The notes under the pieces are model-generated. The model did no database searches and was not told the origin of the DNA. It saw only the letters and a program-made list of their open reading frames with translations. The position numbers and the translations under genes are program-made. A DNA stretch of 64,000 nt from Vibrio profundi (GTDB taxonomy: Bacteria > Pseudomonadota > Gammaproteobacteria > Enterobacterales > Vibrionaceae): positions 600,351 through 664,350 of the forward strand of contig NZ_RZIS01000001.1 in assembly GCF_005281835.1 (NCBI RefSeq). The letters run 5' to 3'. Of this stretch, positions 52,455 through 63,593 are shown piece by piece (position 1 is the first letter of the stretch; each line of letters begins with the position of its first letter).

Positions 52455-53543
52455 GTGAGTAAACAACAGAAAATACTTTTTATAGACCGTGATGGTACCT
52501 TAATTGTTGAGCCGCCAGTCGATTTCCAAGTAGACCGTTTAGACAAACTGAAATTTGAACCGCTAGTTATTCCTAGCCTGCTTGCATTGCAAGAAGCTGG
52601 CTACCGCTTAGTTATGGTCACTAACCAAGATGGCCTTGGTACTGATAGCTACCCGCAAGAAGATTTCGATGCGCCACACAACATGATGATGGATTTCTTC
52701 GAATCTCAAGGCGTAAAGTTTGATGACGTGCTTATTTGCCCTCACTTTGACGAAGACAACTGCTCTTGCCGCAAGCCAAAACTGGGCATGGTTAAAGAGT
52801 ATCTGCAAGGCGGTAAAGTAGACTTCCAACACTCTGTTGTGATTGGTGACCGCGTGACTGACCTGCAATTAGCAGAGAACATGGCAATCCGTGGTATTCA
52901 GTATGGTCCAGATGCTGAAACAGAAGGCACACTTAACTGGCCACAAATTGTTAAAGACTTAACGGTTAACGCTCGTGTTGCTGAAGTGGTTCGAACGACG
53001 AAAGAAACGGACATTAAGGTAGCGGTAAACCTTGATGAAACAGGCGGTAACAAGATTGATACAGGCATGGGTTTCTTCGACCACATGCTTGATCAAATTG
53101 CGACGCATGGTGGTTTCCAAATGAATCTGACTGTGAAAGGCGATCTACACATTGACGATCACCACACGGTAGAAGATACCGCACTTGCGTTAGGCCAGGC
53201 TCTGAAAGATGCGCTAGGCGACAAACGTGGCATTGGTCGCTTTGGCTTTAGCTTACCAATGGATGAGTGTTTAGCTCAGTGTGCGTTAGACCTTTCTGGC
53301 CGTCCATACCTGAAGTTTGATGCAGAGTTCAGCCGTGAGCAAGTGGGTGACCTTTCAACGGAAATGGTGGTTCACTTCTTCCGTTCTTTAACCGATACGT
53401 TAGCTTGTACGCTACACCTTTCTTCTGCCGGCAATAATGATCACCACATCATTGAGAGCCTATTCAAAGCATTTGGTCGTACTCTGCGCCAAGCAATTAA
53501 AGTTGAAGGTAATGAATTACCAAGCAGCAAAGGCGTTCTGTAA
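52455..53543 (+). CDS. hisB: Bifunctional histidinol-phosphatase / imidazoleglycerol-phosphate dehydratase HisB
   Basis: HisB fuses two steps of histidine synthesis. The N-terminal HAD phosphatase domain (about 1-165) has the DxDGT motif with Asp11 and Asp13 and the [16 protein letters not shown] metal loop. The C-terminal dehydratase domain (about 170-362) has the paired histidine motifs [16 protein letters not shown] and [16 protein letters not shown] that bind the metal cluster. The 362-residue fusion is the gamma-proteobacterial form. The start is GTG at 52455 with AAGGAAG upstream. Confidence 0.97.
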   Translation: MSKQQKILFIDRDGTLIVEPPVDFQVDRLDKLKFEPLVIPSLLALQEAGYRLVMVTNQDGLGTDSYPQEDFDAPHNMMMDFFESQGVKFDDVLICPHFDEDNCSCRKPKLGMVKEYLQGGKVDFQHSVVIGDRVTDLQLAENMAIRGIQYGPDAETEGTLNWPQIVKDLTVNARVAEVVRTTKETDIKVAVNLDETGGNKIDTGMGFFDHMLDQIATHGGFQMNLTVKGDLHIDDHHTVEDTALALGQALKDALGDKRGIGRFGFSLPMDECLAQCALDLSGRPYLKFDAEFSREQVGDLSTEMVVHFFRSLTDTLACTLHLSSAGNNDHHIIESLFKAFGRTLRQAIKVEGNELPSSKGVL

Positions 53544-53552
53544 GGAATCGGT

Positions 53553-54167
53553 ATGAAAGAGCAGAAAGTAGTTATTATTGATACTGGTTGTGCCAACGTC
53601 TCATCGGTTAAATTTGCGATTGAGCGTCTGGGTTACACCGTTGAGGTTTCAAAAGAGCCTGAAGTGGTTCTTGCAGCCGACAAGCTATTCCTACCAGGTG
53701 TAGGTACAGCAAGTGAAGCAATGAAAAACTTACAAGAGCGTGATCTTGTCGCTCTTGTAAAGCAAGTGGAGAAGCCTCTGCTTGGTATTTGTTTAGGTAT
53801 GCAGCTTCTTGGGAAGTTATCTCAAGAAAAAGGCCAAAAGGCCGACGAGCTAGTTGAATGTTTAGGCTTGTGTGAGGGTGAAGTTCGTTTGCTGGATACG
53901 GGCGATTTACCACTGCCACACATGGGTTGGAACACAGTAACTGCAGCACCGAATCACCCTCTATTTAAAGACATTGAAGAAGGCGAGTATTTTTACTTCG
54001 TTCACAGCTTCGCAATGCCAGTAGGTGACTACACCATCGCACAGTGTGACTACGGCAATCCGTTTACCGCAGCAGTGCAAAGCGGTAACTATTATGGTGT
54101 TCAGTTCCACCCAGAACGCTCATCAAAAGCTGGTTCTAAGCTGATTCAGAACTTCTTGGAATTGTAA
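53553..54167 (+). CDS. hisH: Imidazole glycerol phosphate synthase glutaminase subunit HisH
   Basis: HisH releases ammonia from glutamine and passes it to HisF through a tunnel. The 204-residue class I glutamine amidotransferase has the triad Cys80 ([11 protein letters not shown]), and His and Glu in [15 protein letters not shown]. The gene lies nine bases after hisB; its partner hisF is over 2.4 kb away, because of the insert between hisA and hisF. Confidence 0.96.
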   Translation: MKEQKVVIIDTGCANVSSVKFAIERLGYTVEVSKEPEVVLAADKLFLPGVGTASEAMKNLQERDLVALVKQVEKPLLGICLGMQLLGKLSQEKGQKADELVECLGLCEGEVRLLDTGDLPLPHMGWNTVTAAPNHPLFKDIEEGEYFYFVHSFAMPVGDYTIAQCDYGNPFTAAVQSGNYYGVQFHPERSSKAGSKLIQNFLEL

Positions 54168-54210
54168 TAAGGATTAGGCAGCGGCTAACGTTGCCATATA
54201 AGGAATGTAA

Positions 54211-54942
<732 letters not shown>

Positions 54943-55116
54943 TCTTATACCTTTAGTCGGCCTTATCGCGGGCGTGAAACATGTATTGTAACTAAGTATT
55001 ATTTAAACAGGATTATGTACGAAATGTGACCTTGAAGGGATTGATATCAATATATAGTTTGGTATTCTGTATGCTGAATTTATTAATGTGATATCGGTTC
55101 AGTTCAAGGGGGGAGT

Positions 55117-56331
55117 ATGAGGCAAGGATACCCGCTTTCTATTAATAAACTGGCGTCAAGTCAGCGATATACTGCTGAAGCAATGTGTGCCGCGCAAGAT
55201 GTAGTCAATATTAATACGAAAATATATACAAGGTGGTTAGTTAGTGAACGCTACCTTGTAGCCCCTAATGAGCCTTCTTCTTCCCATCTTCCTGGTTACG
55301 GTGAGAATGCGATCTTAGACGAAAAAGATCGTGTGAATGCTCATCAAAGGATCTTATTAGGTTGCGAGAAGTCTAAAGTCATCGATCGGGTAGAGTCGTT
55401 AAAGAAAGAGCAAGTTCAGCTAGAAGATATAAAAGAAGAGATTCAAGCTGAGATAATTAAAGCGCTCATAAAAGATATTCGTAGTAATCAAGCGGTAGGG
55501 TCAATTTGCGATACTGATAAACTATCTGAATTGATGGAGCTACTCACTCACCCACACGTCGATAGTGAAGCGATGGTGAGCTTTGCAATAAGAAATCATA
55601 GTATTGATTTCGGGCTGAAGAAGTACATGAAACGGTATTTTGATAGCCGTGCTATCGAAGGTGGGCATCCGAGTTCTAGGACGGCTATTGGCCACTTAGG
55701 AATAGAGCGTTGTAGAGATATATTTCCAACGATCCTGATTCGCTCACGCTTCGATAAAGGAAGTGAGTTGCATAAGTTCGTATATCGAAAGTTGTGGCAC
55801 CAAGTAGAGCTTATGTCTAATTCGATATCTAGCCGCTTAGAATGTGCAGAAGTAGATGACAAGGTGGTTTCGAGCTTATTTGCGATCTTATATACGTTGC
55901 CAAGCTTTGTGATAGTTGAGAAGTATTCGCAATTCTATGATGAGGTATACGCAAAGAAATTATACGAGTATCGCTCTTTGAAAGATGCGACTAAATATAA
56001 TATGTGCTTAACATTGAAGCCCACATTATGCCCAGCCAGTGTCATATATAAATTTGAAAAAGTAGTGAGAAAACAACTGCTGAGCTCATTAAAGTTTGGT
56101 AGCCATTTAGAGCCGATGAAAGTTGCTTTTCTGGAAGATTTAAAAAACCAGCCGATCATTGACCGTTCATTGTTTGGCATGGCTTTGGCTCAAGGGAAAG
56201 CCTACACCATGTGGCGGGTACTAGAAGGCTATAAACTGACGAAGAAAAATCATAAGCCATTGTGGTTTGGCTTTTTTCAAATGGATAAAACGGCACTGTC
56301 GAGTATTAATGAAAGGTTTCCAACGAGATAG
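55117..56331 (+). CDS. Divergent HDOD-like protein inserted between hisA and hisF
   Basis: A 404-residue protein of unknown function. The middle part (about 155-250) has the pattern of an HDOD domain: a helix pair followed by SSRTAIGHLGIERCRDIFPTI and a histidine-containing helix (KLWHQVELMSNSIS), without the HD metal residues of true HD phosphohydrolases. The N-terminal part (about 85-125) may form a coiled coil, and the C-terminal 150 residues have no recognised motif. No signal peptide or membrane segment is seen. The ATG at 55117 follows AAGGGGGGAG. It has 174 bases of space upstream and 311 downstream and is in the same direction as the his genes, so it probably has its own promoter. Not part of histidine synthesis as far as known. 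Confidence 0.7.
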   Translation: MRQGYPLSINKLASSQRYTAEAMCAAQDVVNINTKIYTRWLVSERYLVAPNEPSSSHLPGYGENAILDEKDRVNAHQRILLGCEKSKVIDRVESLKKEQVQLEDIKEEIQAEIIKALIKDIRSNQAVGSICDTDKLSELMELLTHPHVDSEAMVSFAIRNHSIDFGLKKYMKRYFDSRAIEGGHPSSRTAIGHLGIERCRDIFPTILIRSRFDKGSELHKFVYRKLWHQVELMSNSISSRLECAEVDDKVVSSLFAILYTLPSFVIVEKYSQFYDEVYAKKLYEYRSLKDATKYNMCLTLKPTLCPASVIYKFEKVVRKQLLSSLKFGSHLEPMKVAFLEDLKNQPIIDRSLFGMALAQGKAYTMWRVLEGYKLTKKNHKPLWFGFFQMDKTALSSINERFPTR

Positions 56332-56642
56332 TTAAACTTGTCTGTTGACACTACAGCTAGAAACGACTTTTTGGTAAAAGCCAAAATGATAACTGGCGAT
56401 CTATTTATAGGTTAAAGCATTTCATCCTATTAATTAATGTCATTCTTATAGCGGAAGAACATAGGTGATTTATATAGGTTTTTACTTTGTATATTTATTA
56501 TCTCAAGGTGAATCCATTTATAGGTAACGTTATCACTCTAGGGTTTTAATGCCATAAAAACTTAGGTAGATTAGAGTCAGCATAGACAGGTTAAACAGGA
56601 GTGTTTTGGTGATTTTTGAATTAACAAGGAGCAGGTTAGACA
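56332..56642. promoter_or_regulatory. 311-base spacer before hisF with repeated ATTTATAGGT words
   Basis: The word ATTTATAGGT occurs at 56403-56412 and 56516-56525, and as ATTTATATAGGT at 56468-56479. A small hairpin TTTTGG/CCAAAA lies at 56369-56386 just after the inserted gene. The hisF ribosome site AAGGAG is at about 56628-56633. The region likely carries a promoter for hisF-hisIE, which the insert distances from the main his promoter. Confidence 0.4.
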
Positions 56643-57416
56643 GTGCTAGCTAAAAGAATAATCCCTTGTTTGGATGTCCGTGATGGACAAGTAGTAAAAG
56701 GTGTGCAATTCCGCAACCATGAAATAATTGGTGACATCGTACCGCTTGCGCAGCGCTATGCGGAAGAGGGCGCAGATGAGTTGGTCTTTTACGATATTAC
56801 AGCTTCAAGTGATGGTCGTGTTGTTGATAAAAGCTGGGTAAAGCGTGTAGCAGAAGTTATTGATATCCCTTTCTGTGTTGCTGGTGGCATCAAATCGGCT
56901 GAAGATGCAGCGCGTATTCTGGAGTTTGGAGCTGACAAGGTATCCATTAACTCACCAGCACTCGCTAACCCTCAACTGATCACTGATCTTGCTGACAAAT
57001 TCGGTGTACAGTGTATTGTTGTTGGTATCGATTCATACTTTGATAAAGAAACCGGTAAGTACCAGGTTTATCAATTCACAGGCGATGAAGCGCGTACTAA
57101 AGCAACCAAATGGGAAACCAAAGATTGGGTGCAGGAAGTTCAAAAGCGCGGTGCTGGTGAGATAGTATTAAATATGATGAATCAAGATGGTGTGCGTAAT
57201 GGCTACGATCTTGAGCAACTCAATATGGTTCGTGAGGTTTGTCAGGTTCCACTTATTGCTTCTGGTGGTGCTGGTGCAATGGAACACTTTGCTGAGGCTT
57301 ACAAAAAAACGAATGTGGATGGCGCATTAGCGGCTTCTGTTTTTCACAAGCAAGTCATCAATATTGGTGAGCTGAAACAATATCTAAAACAACAGGGTGT
57401 GGAGATACGCTTATGA
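56643..57416 (+). CDS. hisF: Imidazole glycerol phosphate synthase cyclase subunit HisF
   Basis: HisF closes the imidazole ring from PRFAR with ammonia from HisH. The 257-residue TIM barrel has the catalytic Asp11 ([15 protein letters not shown]) and Asp130 (VVGIDSYFD). The start is GTG at 56643 following AAGGAG. The 3' end overlaps hisIE by four bases (ATGA), so the pair is co-translated, although the gene is set apart from hisA by the inserted HDOD-like gene. Confidence 0.97.
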   Translation: MLAKRIIPCLDVRDGQVVKGVQFRNHEIIGDIVPLAQRYAEEGADELVFYDITASSDGRVVDKSWVKRVAEVIDIPFCVAGGIKSAEDAARILEFGADKVSINSPALANPQLITDLADKFGVQCIVVGIDSYFDKETGKYQVYQFTGDEARTKATKWETKDWVQEVQKRGAGEIVLNMMNQDGVRNGYDLEQLNMVREVCQVPLIASGGAGAMEHFAEAYKKTNVDGALAASVFHKQVINIGELKQYLKQQGVEIRL

Positions 57417-58048
57417 GTTTTGCAGCAGCAGACGTAGCAACGCTTTCAGAGCGTATTGATTGGCAAAAAGTCGATGGTTTAGTACCGGCGGTTGTTCAAG
57501 ATTTTCAATCAGCTCAAGTGTTAATGATGGGATACATGAACCCTGCGGCTTTAGAAAAAACAGCCGAGACGGGTCAGGTCACTTTTTTCTCAAGAACGAA
57601 GGAGCGCCTTTGGACCAAAGGTGAAACCTCAGGTAATGTGCTACAACTGAAAAATATCTCTTTAGATTGTGATAGCGACACATTGCTCGTTAAAGTTGAA
57701 CCTATTGGCCCAACGTGCCACACAGGAACGACGACTTGTTGGGATGCTGATCAGCAAGAAGAAACACAGATGGTGTGGCTTCATCAACTTGAGCAACTAT
57801 TGGCTTCCCGCAAGGACGCCGACCCTGAATCCTCTTATACTGCCAGTTTATATGCCCGTGGCACCAAGCGTATTTCGCAGAAAGTGGGCGAAGAAGGCGT
57901 TGAAGTCGCGCTTGCGGCGACGTCGGGCGATAAGGCGGAGCTAGTGTGTGAATCGGCTGACTTGATTTATCACTTGATGGTGTTGTTGCAAGACCAAGGT
58001 TTATCGATGAATGACGTCATTAATAAATTGAAAGAGCGACATAAGTAG
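57413..58048 (+). CDS. hisI: Bifunctional phosphoribosyl-AMP cyclohydrolase / phosphoribosyl-ATP pyrophosphohydrolase HisIE
   Basis: HisIE carries two early steps of the pathway on one chain. The N-terminal cyclohydrolase (about 1-115) has [18 protein letters not shown] and the zinc motif [13 protein letters not shown]...GPTCHTG. The C-terminal pyrophosphohydrolase (about 120-211) has [20 protein letters not shown], the metal-binding MazG-like signature. The start overlaps hisF by four bases. It ends the histidine operon at the terminator 58065. Confidence 0.97.
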   Translation: MSFAAADVATLSERIDWQKVDGLVPAVVQDFQSAQVLMMGYMNPAALEKTAETGQVTFFSRTKERLWTKGETSGNVLQLKNISLDCDSDTLLVKVEPIGPTCHTGTTTCWDADQQEETQMVWLHQLEQLLASRKDADPESSYTASLYARGTKRISQKVGEEGVEVALAATSGDKAELVCESADLIYHLMVLLQDQGLSMNDVINKLKERHK

Positions 58049-58064
58049 TAACCTGCTTTAATCG

Positions 58065-58092
58065 AAAACAGCCTCATAAGAGGCTGTTTTTT
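58065..58092 (+). terminator. Terminator of the his operon
   Basis: AACAGCCTC (58067-58075) pairs with GAGGCTGTT (58080-58088) and is followed by T residues. Confidence 0.92.
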
Positions 58093-58108
58093 GTTGAAGA
58101 ATAGCGAA

Positions 58109-58624
58109 CTAGCCACAGCACTTCTTATATTTTTTACCGCTTCCACAAATACAAGGGTCGTTCCTACCTATCTTGAAGCTTTCAACGGTCTGGTTAAGAC
58201 GTGGGTCTATTTTTTCTTCCGGTGGCTCTTCCGATTGTTCAGGAAAGGTGCCGTCGATGTAATACCATAAGCCATTTTCGCGTATAAAACGTGAACGTTC
58301 TGCCAAGCAGTATTGCTGACCATCTTCGTTGAAATACGCTTTAAACTCGACAAAACCTTCGTCTTTGTGACTCCCGTCGTTGGTGTTGAGGACTTCTAAT
58401 CCACACCAATCACTTTGAATGGAATCTGAAATACCGCTTCTTTGTTCCTCTGCATTGCAGCTTGGATGGTAAGTGTTGATGACGTAGTCAACAAGGCCAA
58501 ACACGTGTGCAGAATAGCGAGAGCGCATTAGCTGCTCGGGGGTAGTGACGGCACTGTGGTTTGTATGCGCTATTTGACAGCATTGTTCGTAGGCAGCTTT
58601 ACTTCCGCAAGGGCATGAAGACAT
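58109..58624 (-). CDS. ychJ: YchJ-family SEC-C zinc-binding protein
   Basis: A 171-residue protein with zinc-binding SEC-C motifs at both ends: [13 protein letters not shown] near the N-terminus and [13 protein letters not shown] at the C-terminus, the UPF0225/YchJ layout. Between them is an NTF2-like core (about 25-140). The family's function is not established. The start was put at ATG 58624 (MSSCPCGSK); a longer in-frame start at 58663 runs into the preceding terminator. A hairpin (58638-58662) ends the next gene upstream. Confidence 0.88.
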   Translation of the reverse strand: MSSCPCGSKAAYEQCCQIAHTNHSAVTTPEQLMRSRYSAHVFGLVDYVINTYHPSCNAEEQRSGISDSIQSDWCGLEVLNTNDGSHKDEGFVEFKAYFNEDGQQYCLAERSRFIRENGLWYYIDGTFPEQSEEPPEEKIDPRLNQTVESFKIGRNDPCICGSGKKYKKCCG

Positions 58625-58637
58625 GGATAATTTCCTA

Positions 58638-58662
58638 ATAAAAATGGCCTCTAACGAGGCCA
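58638..58662 (-). terminator. Terminator after the EAL-HDOD gene
   Basis: On the minus strand GGCCTC pairs with GAGGCC (58646-58661) and is followed by ATTTTTAT. It lies between the EAL-HDOD gene and ychJ. Confidence 0.8.
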
Positions 58663-58690
58663 AAGAATATAGTGGAGTATATAAAAAGGG

Positions 58691-59902
58691 TTACGCTTGT
58701 GACAACAGCTCTTGAGCCCAAGCTGTCGCTTCATCGTAGGCTTGGCCTAGTTGTTCTTCTGAAACCTTTAACCTTTGCCTGATAATACCTGCTTGTTCCC
58801 ATTCGGCTTTCTCGTAGGCGATAACCATAGCTAAAACTTCTCCGAGAAGCCCTCGTTTTTCTAATAGCGCGACTTTAATATCTTCGTCAATTGGAATCGA
58901 GTTAACCACTTCATCAAGGGGTTGGTCGAGCAATGAGTCAAGTAACGAGAACATCCCGGTTAAAAAGGCATGCCCAGCGTCTCCTGTGGCGCTCATTCGT
59001 TCGATAAGCAATTCACATTGACGGGCTCTAATGATTGCGAGCCCATATAAAGAATCTGGCTTGTCTTCTTTAGCTGAAGCGATCGCTACTAATGACACGA
59101 ACTTACGCAGTTTCTGTTCACCAAGATAAACCATCGCTTGTCGGAACGAACGAATCTTAGTAGTGGTTTCACATGATGAGTTCACATACGTTAGTAGCTT
59201 ATAAGAAAGAGTAACGTCTAGGGTGATCAAGCGTTCGACTTCTTTGAAATCGATAGGATCGTGAGAGATCTCTTTACATAACTGAATGATGGTCAGGAAT
59301 GCTGGGTTTAGCGCACGACGCTGAATCATTTCAGGTTTACTGAAGAAATACCCTTGGAAATAACTGAAGCCAACTTCTTTCGCATGTTGAAATTCTTGGT
59401 AAGTTTCTACCTTTTCCGCAAGGAATTCGATGTTTGACCCTTTTAGAGTCGACATAAACATCGCAGCTTTGGAGATAGGTACCAATTGAATATCAAACTT
59501 GATGATCGAAATATAAGGGAGGAACCGCTTCCAAGCCTTACTTGGTACAAAGTCGTCCAGTGCAATCGTATATCCGTCAGCATGCAAGGTTTGTATTGCT
59601 TGCAGTAATTCATCGGTTGGTTGGCAGTCTTCCAATATTTCGACGATCAAACTTTGCTTAGGAAAAAGCGTCGGAACTAAGTTGATTAAACTTGTATAAG
59701 GAAAATTAACAAAACCGAGTTTATCGCCAAGAGTATTGTAATGCGTGGACAAGAAGTGGTCAGAGAGTAAGCGGCTGGTCGCTAACTCTGGCTCCACTTC
59801 GGGGAAAGTATTTTTAGGGCCATCCCTAAATAATAATTCGTAACCGATCGTTTTTTTGTTTCTGTCTAATATAGGCTGACGAGCGACGTATGAATATTTC
59901 AA
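58691..59902 (-). CDS. EAL-HDOD signalling protein (YuxH/CdgJ-type), putative c-di-GMP phosphodiesterase
   Basis: A 403-residue cytoplasmic protein with an N-terminal EAL domain (about 1-200) and a C-terminal HDOD domain (about 205-390). The EAL motif reads YELLFR, and all catalytic positions look present: Glu22, Asn66, Glu88, Asp116-Asp117, Lys135, Glu163 and Gln183 (YFQGYFF). The usual DDFG loop reads DDFV, so activity is likely but not certain. The HDOD part has SFRQAMVYLGEQKLRKFVSL. Vibrio CdgJ has this architecture and affects motility through c-di-GMP. It is monocistronic and lies just after the his operon. Confidence 0.85.
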   Translation of the reverse strand: MKYSYVARQPILDRNKKTIGYELLFRDGPKNTFPEVEPELATSRLLSDHFLSTHYNTLGDKLGFVNFPYTSLINLVPTLFPKQSLIVEILEDCQPTDELLQAIQTLHADGYTIALDDFVPSKAWKRFLPYISIIKFDIQLVPISKAAMFMSTLKGSNIEFLAEKVETYQEFQHAKEVGFSYFQGYFFSKPEMIQRRALNPAFLTIIQLCKEISHDPIDFKEVERLITLDVTLSYKLLTYVNSSCETTTKIRSFRQAMVYLGEQKLRKFVSLVAIASAKEDKPDSLYGLAIIRARQCELLIERMSATGDAGHAFLTGMFSLLDSLLDQPLDEVVNSIPIDEDIKVALLEKRGLLGEVLAMVIAYEKAEWEQAGIIRQRLKVSEEQLGQAYDEATAWAQELLSQA

Positions 59903-60028
59903 CTTTGTATCGTGTTCGGTTTAAGTGTAATGAATTGATGATAGCTAGTTTATTAGAAATTACTATGTTGGTAATAAGAATTTCTGATCGACCTTACCTA
60001 TCGAGTTAAAAGATAGCCTTTTATCATT

Positions 60029-60760
60029 TTATTTATTGCTAAATGGCCTTTTTTGTAGATCGAAGTCGCCCGGCGTCGCAACTAAAACAGAGCCCTGAGT
60101 ATACCAATCCCCAAGAACAATACGGGTACACTGCAACTGATTTGATGTGAAATGGTGGACGTCTGGGCGGTGTGTGTGGCCATGAATCATTAAGTCGACA
60201 TTTGCTTCGGTCATGACTCGCTCTACTTCATGTTGAGTAACGTCCATGATCTCCAGCGATTTAGTTTGCTTATCGTCTTTGATATCGGATTGCACTTTAG
60301 ACACGATTTTCTTCTTAATGAAAAATGGAATCCGGTTGAAAACCCATTGTAGCCAAGGCTGATGTACTTTTTCTCTGAAGGCCAGGTATTTGACATCATC
60401 GGTGCATAAAGTATCACCATGTAGCACGATCACTTTTTTACCGTAAACATCGATTGTGGAAAGTTCGTCTAACAGTTGGATACCCGTTTGCTTAGCAAAC
60501 TTTTTTCCGACCAAGAAATCTCGATTTCCTTGAGTGAAGTAGCAAGGAATACCTAAAGCCGTTAGTGATTGAAAAGCTGAGCGGATGGTATTTGAAAAGT
60601 CAGAACGATCGTCATCACCAATCCAGAATTCAAAAAGGTCACCAAGAACGTAGAGAGCGTCTGCGTGGACAGCTTCATTGTTCATGAAATCCAAGAAGCA
60701 CTGAGTGATATCTGGTCGAGAGGGGGTTAAGTGCAAATCGGAAATAAAGTAAGTTTTCAT
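60029..60760 (-). CDS. lpxH: UDP-2,3-diacylglucosamine hydrolase LpxH
   Basis: LpxH cleaves UDP-2,3-diacylglucosamine to lipid X and UMP, a step of lipid A synthesis at the inner membrane. The 243-residue calcineurin-like phosphoesterase has the metal motifs FISDLHL (Asp8, His10), [27 protein letters not shown] and HGHTHRP. The protein fits the LpxH1 length. It follows ppiB on the same strand, with a terminator between them. Confidence 0.96.
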   Translation of the reverse strand: MKTYFISDLHLTPSRPDITQCFLDFMNNEAVHADALYVLGDLFEFWIGDDDRSDFSNTIRSAFQSLTALGIPCYFTQGNRDFLVGKKFAKQTGIQLLDELSTIDVYGKKVIVLHGDTLCTDDVKYLAFREKVHQPWLQWVFNRIPFFIKKKIVSKVQSDIKDDKQTKSLEIMDVTQHEVERVMTEANVDLMIHGHTHRPDVHHFTSNQLQCTRIVLGDWYTQGSVLVATPGDFDLQKRPFSNK

Positions 60761-60785
60761 GGAGTTTAGCGGTTTTCCTTAGGTC

Positions 60786-60813
60786 TAAAAAAGGGGAGCA
60801 TCGACGCTCCCCA
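60786..60813 (-). terminator. Terminator after ppiB
   Basis: On the minus strand GGGGAGC pairs with GCTCCCC (60793-60812) and is followed by TTTTTT. Confidence 0.92.
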
Positions 60814-60831
60814 TATCCTAAATCGATTCGA

Positions 60832-61326
60832 TTAAGCTTCGATTGTAGTACCAGCGATGATTACTTCTTCAAGTGGTACATCTTGGTGCATGCCCATTGA
60901 ACCAGTGCTTACACCTTTAATCTTGTTTACGATGTCCATGCCTTCAACTACTTCAGCAAATACACAGTAACCCCAACCGTCTAGGCTTTCGCTGCGGAAG
61001 TCTAGGAAAGTGTTGTCGTTAACGTTGATGAAGAATTGTGAGCTAGCTGAATGCGGTTCCATTGTACGAGCCATTGCTAGAGTACCCACTTTGTTGCTTA
61101 GGCCGTTGTTTGCTTCGTTTTTGATTGTAGCGCGAGTTGCTTTCTCTTTCAGGCCAGAAGTCATACCGCCGCCTTGAATCATGAAACCATCGATAACACG
61201 GTGGAATAGTGTGTTGTCGTAAAAACCGTCACGGCAATACTCTAGGAAGTTTGCGCTTGTTTCTGGTGCTTTTTCTTCGTTTAGTTGAACTTTGATGTCA
61301 CCAAAATTTGTGTGAAGGATGATCAT
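60832..61326 (-). CDS. ppiB: Cytoplasmic peptidyl-prolyl cis-trans isomerase PpiB
   Basis: A cyclophilin of 164 residues that speeds proline isomerisation in protein folding. The core has [15 protein letters not shown] (catalytic Arg in FHRV), [17 protein letters not shown] and the WGYCVFAEV strand. The start is ATG 61326 ([16 protein letters not shown]); a longer in-frame start to 61392 adds an unlikely extension. No signal peptide, so it is the cytoplasmic type. It is divergent from cysS, as in E. coli. Confidence 0.96.
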   Translation of the reverse strand: MIILHTNFGDIKVQLNEEKAPETSANFLEYCRDGFYDNTLFHRVIDGFMIQGGGMTSGLKEKATRATIKNEANNGLSNKVGTLAMARTMEPHSASSQFFINVNDNTFLDFRSESLDGWGYCVFAEVVEGMDIVNKIKGVSTGSMGMHQDVPLEEVIIAGTTIEA

Positions 61327-61516
61327 GATTGTTACCTTACTGTCTTTTTTAATATGAAGTTCGAATTCTAGCGCATGTTGAGTGACTTTCAAATCATCAA
61401 ATTACCCAGTTACCACGCCACTTTCAGGGAATTACTGTGAATGGGTATTACCTAATAACTAATGAGTTGATATACTGCCACCTTATTTTGGTACATACAC
61501 AATATAGATAGAGATC

Positions 61517-62899
61517 ATGTTGAAGATATATAACACACTCACAAGACAGAAAGAGGAATTCAAACCAATTACAGCTGGCAAAGTCGGCATGTATGTCTGT
61601 GGGGTAACCATTTACGATCTCTGTCACATCGGTCATGGCCGTACGTTCGTTTCATTTGATGTAGTTTCACGTTACTTACGTTACTTAGGCTATGACTTGA
61701 CGTTTGTACGCAATATCACAGACATCGATGACAAGATCATCAAGCGTGCGAATGAGAATGGTGAGTCTTGCGATTCACTGACCGAGCGCTTAATCGGCGA
61801 AATGCACGCTGATTTTGATGCCCTGAACATGAAGCGCCCAGATGTAGAGCCTCGTGCGACAGAGTTCATTCCAGAGATTATCGCTTTGGTTGAAAAGTTA
61901 ATTGAACGTGGTTTCGCATACGTGGCTAGCAATGGCGACGTGATGTTTGAAGTGAAGAAGTTCGACGAATACGGCAAGCTTTCTAAGCAAGATCTTGATC
62001 AGCTTCAAGCAGGTGCTCGCGTTGATGTGGAATCAGCAAAGCGCAGCCCACTCGATTTCGTACTATGGAAAATGTCTAAGCCGGGTGAGCCGACTTGGGA
62101 ATCACCATGGGGTGCTGGTCGTCCGGGTTGGCACATTGAATGTTCAGCGATGAACTCTTCGATTCTGGGTAATCATTTCGATATCCACGGTGGCGGTTCT
62201 GATCTTCAATTCCCACACCACGAGAACGAAATTGCTCAGTCTTGCTGTGCGCATGGCACTCAGTATGTAAATACTTGGATGCACAGTGGCATGGTAATGG
62301 TAGACAAAGAGAAGATGTCTAAATCGTTAGGTAACTTCTTTACGATCCGTGACGTGCTAGAGCATTACGACTCTGAAACAGTTCGCTACTTCCTAATGTC
62401 TGGCCACTACCGTAGCCAACTAAACTACAGTGAAGAAAACCTGAATCAAGCTCGTGCTTCACTAGAGCGTTTATATACATCTCTACGTGGTTTGGACTTA
62501 AACGCAACGCCTGCTGGTGGTGAAGAATACGTAACGCGTTTCTCTACTGCAATGAACGATGATTTCAACACCCCTGAAGCATACTCAGTACTTTTCGAAA
62601 TGGCGCGTGACATTAACCGTATCAAAGGTGAAAGCATTGAGAAGGCGAGCGCTTTAGGTGCGTTAATGCGTGAACTAGCAGACGTAATCGGTATTCTGCA
62701 TCAAGATCCTGAAGCTTTCCTTAAAGGTGATGCAGGTAACGATGATGAAGTTGCTGAAATTGAAGGTTTGATTAAGCTTCGTAATGACTCTCGTGCATCT
62801 AAGGATTGGGCGAATGCCGACCTAGCCCGTGACAAACTGAATGAGCTAGGCATCATTCTAGAAGACGGCCCTGAAGGCACAACTTGGCGTCGTAAGTAA
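61517..62899 (+). CDS. cysS: Cysteinyl-tRNA synthetase CysS
   Basis: CysS charges tRNA-Cys with cysteine. The 460-residue class I synthetase has HIGH at 37-40, a zinc ligand Cys28 and the CSAMN/HHENE zinc region, and KMSKS at 266-270. The C-terminal anticodon-binding part is complete. The promoter lies in the 190-base divergent region shared with ppiB. It ends at a terminator just past the stop codon. Confidence 0.98.
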   Translation: MLKIYNTLTRQKEEFKPITAGKVGMYVCGVTIYDLCHIGHGRTFVSFDVVSRYLRYLGYDLTFVRNITDIDDKIIKRANENGESCDSLTERLIGEMHADFDALNMKRPDVEPRATEFIPEIIALVEKLIERGFAYVASNGDVMFEVKKFDEYGKLSKQDLDQLQAGARVDVESAKRSPLDFVLWKMSKPGEPTWESPWGAGRPGWHIECSAMNSSILGNHFDIHGGGSDLQFPHHENEIAQSCCAHGTQYVNTWMHSGMVMVDKEKMSKSLGNFFTIRDVLEHYDSETVRYFLMSGHYRSQLNYSEENLNQARASLERLYTSLRGLDLNATPAGGEEYVTRFSTAMNDDFNTPEAYSVLFEMARDINRIKGESIEKASALGALMRELADVIGILHQDPEAFLKGDAGNDDEVAEIEGLIKLRNDSRASKDWANADLARDKLNELGIILEDGPEGTTWRRK

Positions 62900-62905
62900 T
62901 AAAAA

Positions 62906-62933
62906 GAAAGGGCTGATTTTCAGCCCTTTTTTC
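62906..62933 (+). terminator. Terminator after cysS
   Basis: GAAAGGGCTG (62906-62915) pairs with CAGCCCTTTT (62921-62930) through an AAAGGGCTG/CAGCCCTTT core, followed by T residues. Confidence 0.92.
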
Positions 62934-62967
62934 TAATTCAATTCTTATAAATTACAGGAATATTTCT

Positions 62968-63546
62968 GTGGCTCAGATGTATTTTTATTACTCAGCAATG
63001 AATGCGGGTAAGTCAACAACACTTCTTCAATCTTCTTTCAACTACCAAGAGCGCGGCATGACTCCGGTTATCTTTACCGCCGCACTCGATGACCGCTATG
63101 GAATCGGTAAAGTAAGCTCTCGAATTGGTTTACAGTCAGAAGCTCAGTTATTCAAAAATGATACGAACCTATTTGAAGCAATACAAGAATTAAACGAAAC
63201 ACAAAAGCACCACTGTGTTTTGATTGATGAGTGTCAGTTCTTGTCTAAAGAACAAGTATATCAACTTACTGAAGTGGTCGATAAGCTGCACATCCCAGTA
63301 TTGTGTTATGGGTTGAGAACAGACTTCTTAGGCGAATTATTTGAAGGAAGTAAGTACCTACTTTCTTGGGCAGATAAGTTGGTTGAATTGAAGACTATTT
63401 GTCACTGCGGACGTAAAGCGAACATGGTGATTCGAACTGATGAACATGGTGTTGCGATTGCCGAAGGTGATCAAGTCGCGATTGGCGGTAACGACAAGTA
63501 TGTTTCAGTGTGTCGTTTGCACTACAAAGAAGCATTAGGCAAGTAG
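62968..63546 (+). CDS. tdk: Thymidine kinase Tdk
   Basis: Tdk phosphorylates thymidine in salvage. The 192-residue type II thymidine kinase has the P-loop MNAGKSTTL (11-19), DECQFL in the Walker B region, the lasso-like loop region, and the zinc site CHCGRKANM with VCRLHYKEA. The start is GTG at 62968, with ACAGGAA upstream. A strong bidirectional terminator follows. Confidence 0.96.
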   Translation: MAQMYFYYSAMNAGKSTTLLQSSFNYQERGMTPVIFTAALDDRYGIGKVSSRIGLQSEAQLFKNDTNLFEAIQELNETQKHHCVLIDECQFLSKEQVYQLTEVVDKLHIPVLCYGLRTDFLGELFEGSKYLLSWADKLVELKTICHCGRKANMVIRTDEHGVAIAEGDQVAIGGNDKYVSVCRLHYKEALGK

Positions 63547-63560
63547 CAGTAATGAAGGCG

Positions 63561-63593
63561 AAAAAAGCGATGGTTGATATCATCGCTTTTTTT
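63561..63593. terminator. Bidirectional terminator between tdk and the YdcF-like gene
   Basis: AAAAAGCGATG (63562-63572) pairs with CATCGCTTTTT (63581-63591). The A and T tracts serve both converging genes; it overlaps the stop codon of the minus-strand gene. Confidence 0.92.

Noticed and set aside
56369..56386. TTTTGG/CCAAAA hairpin after the inserted HDOD-like gene as a terminator
   Set aside because: The stem is short and AT-rich, and no T run follows.
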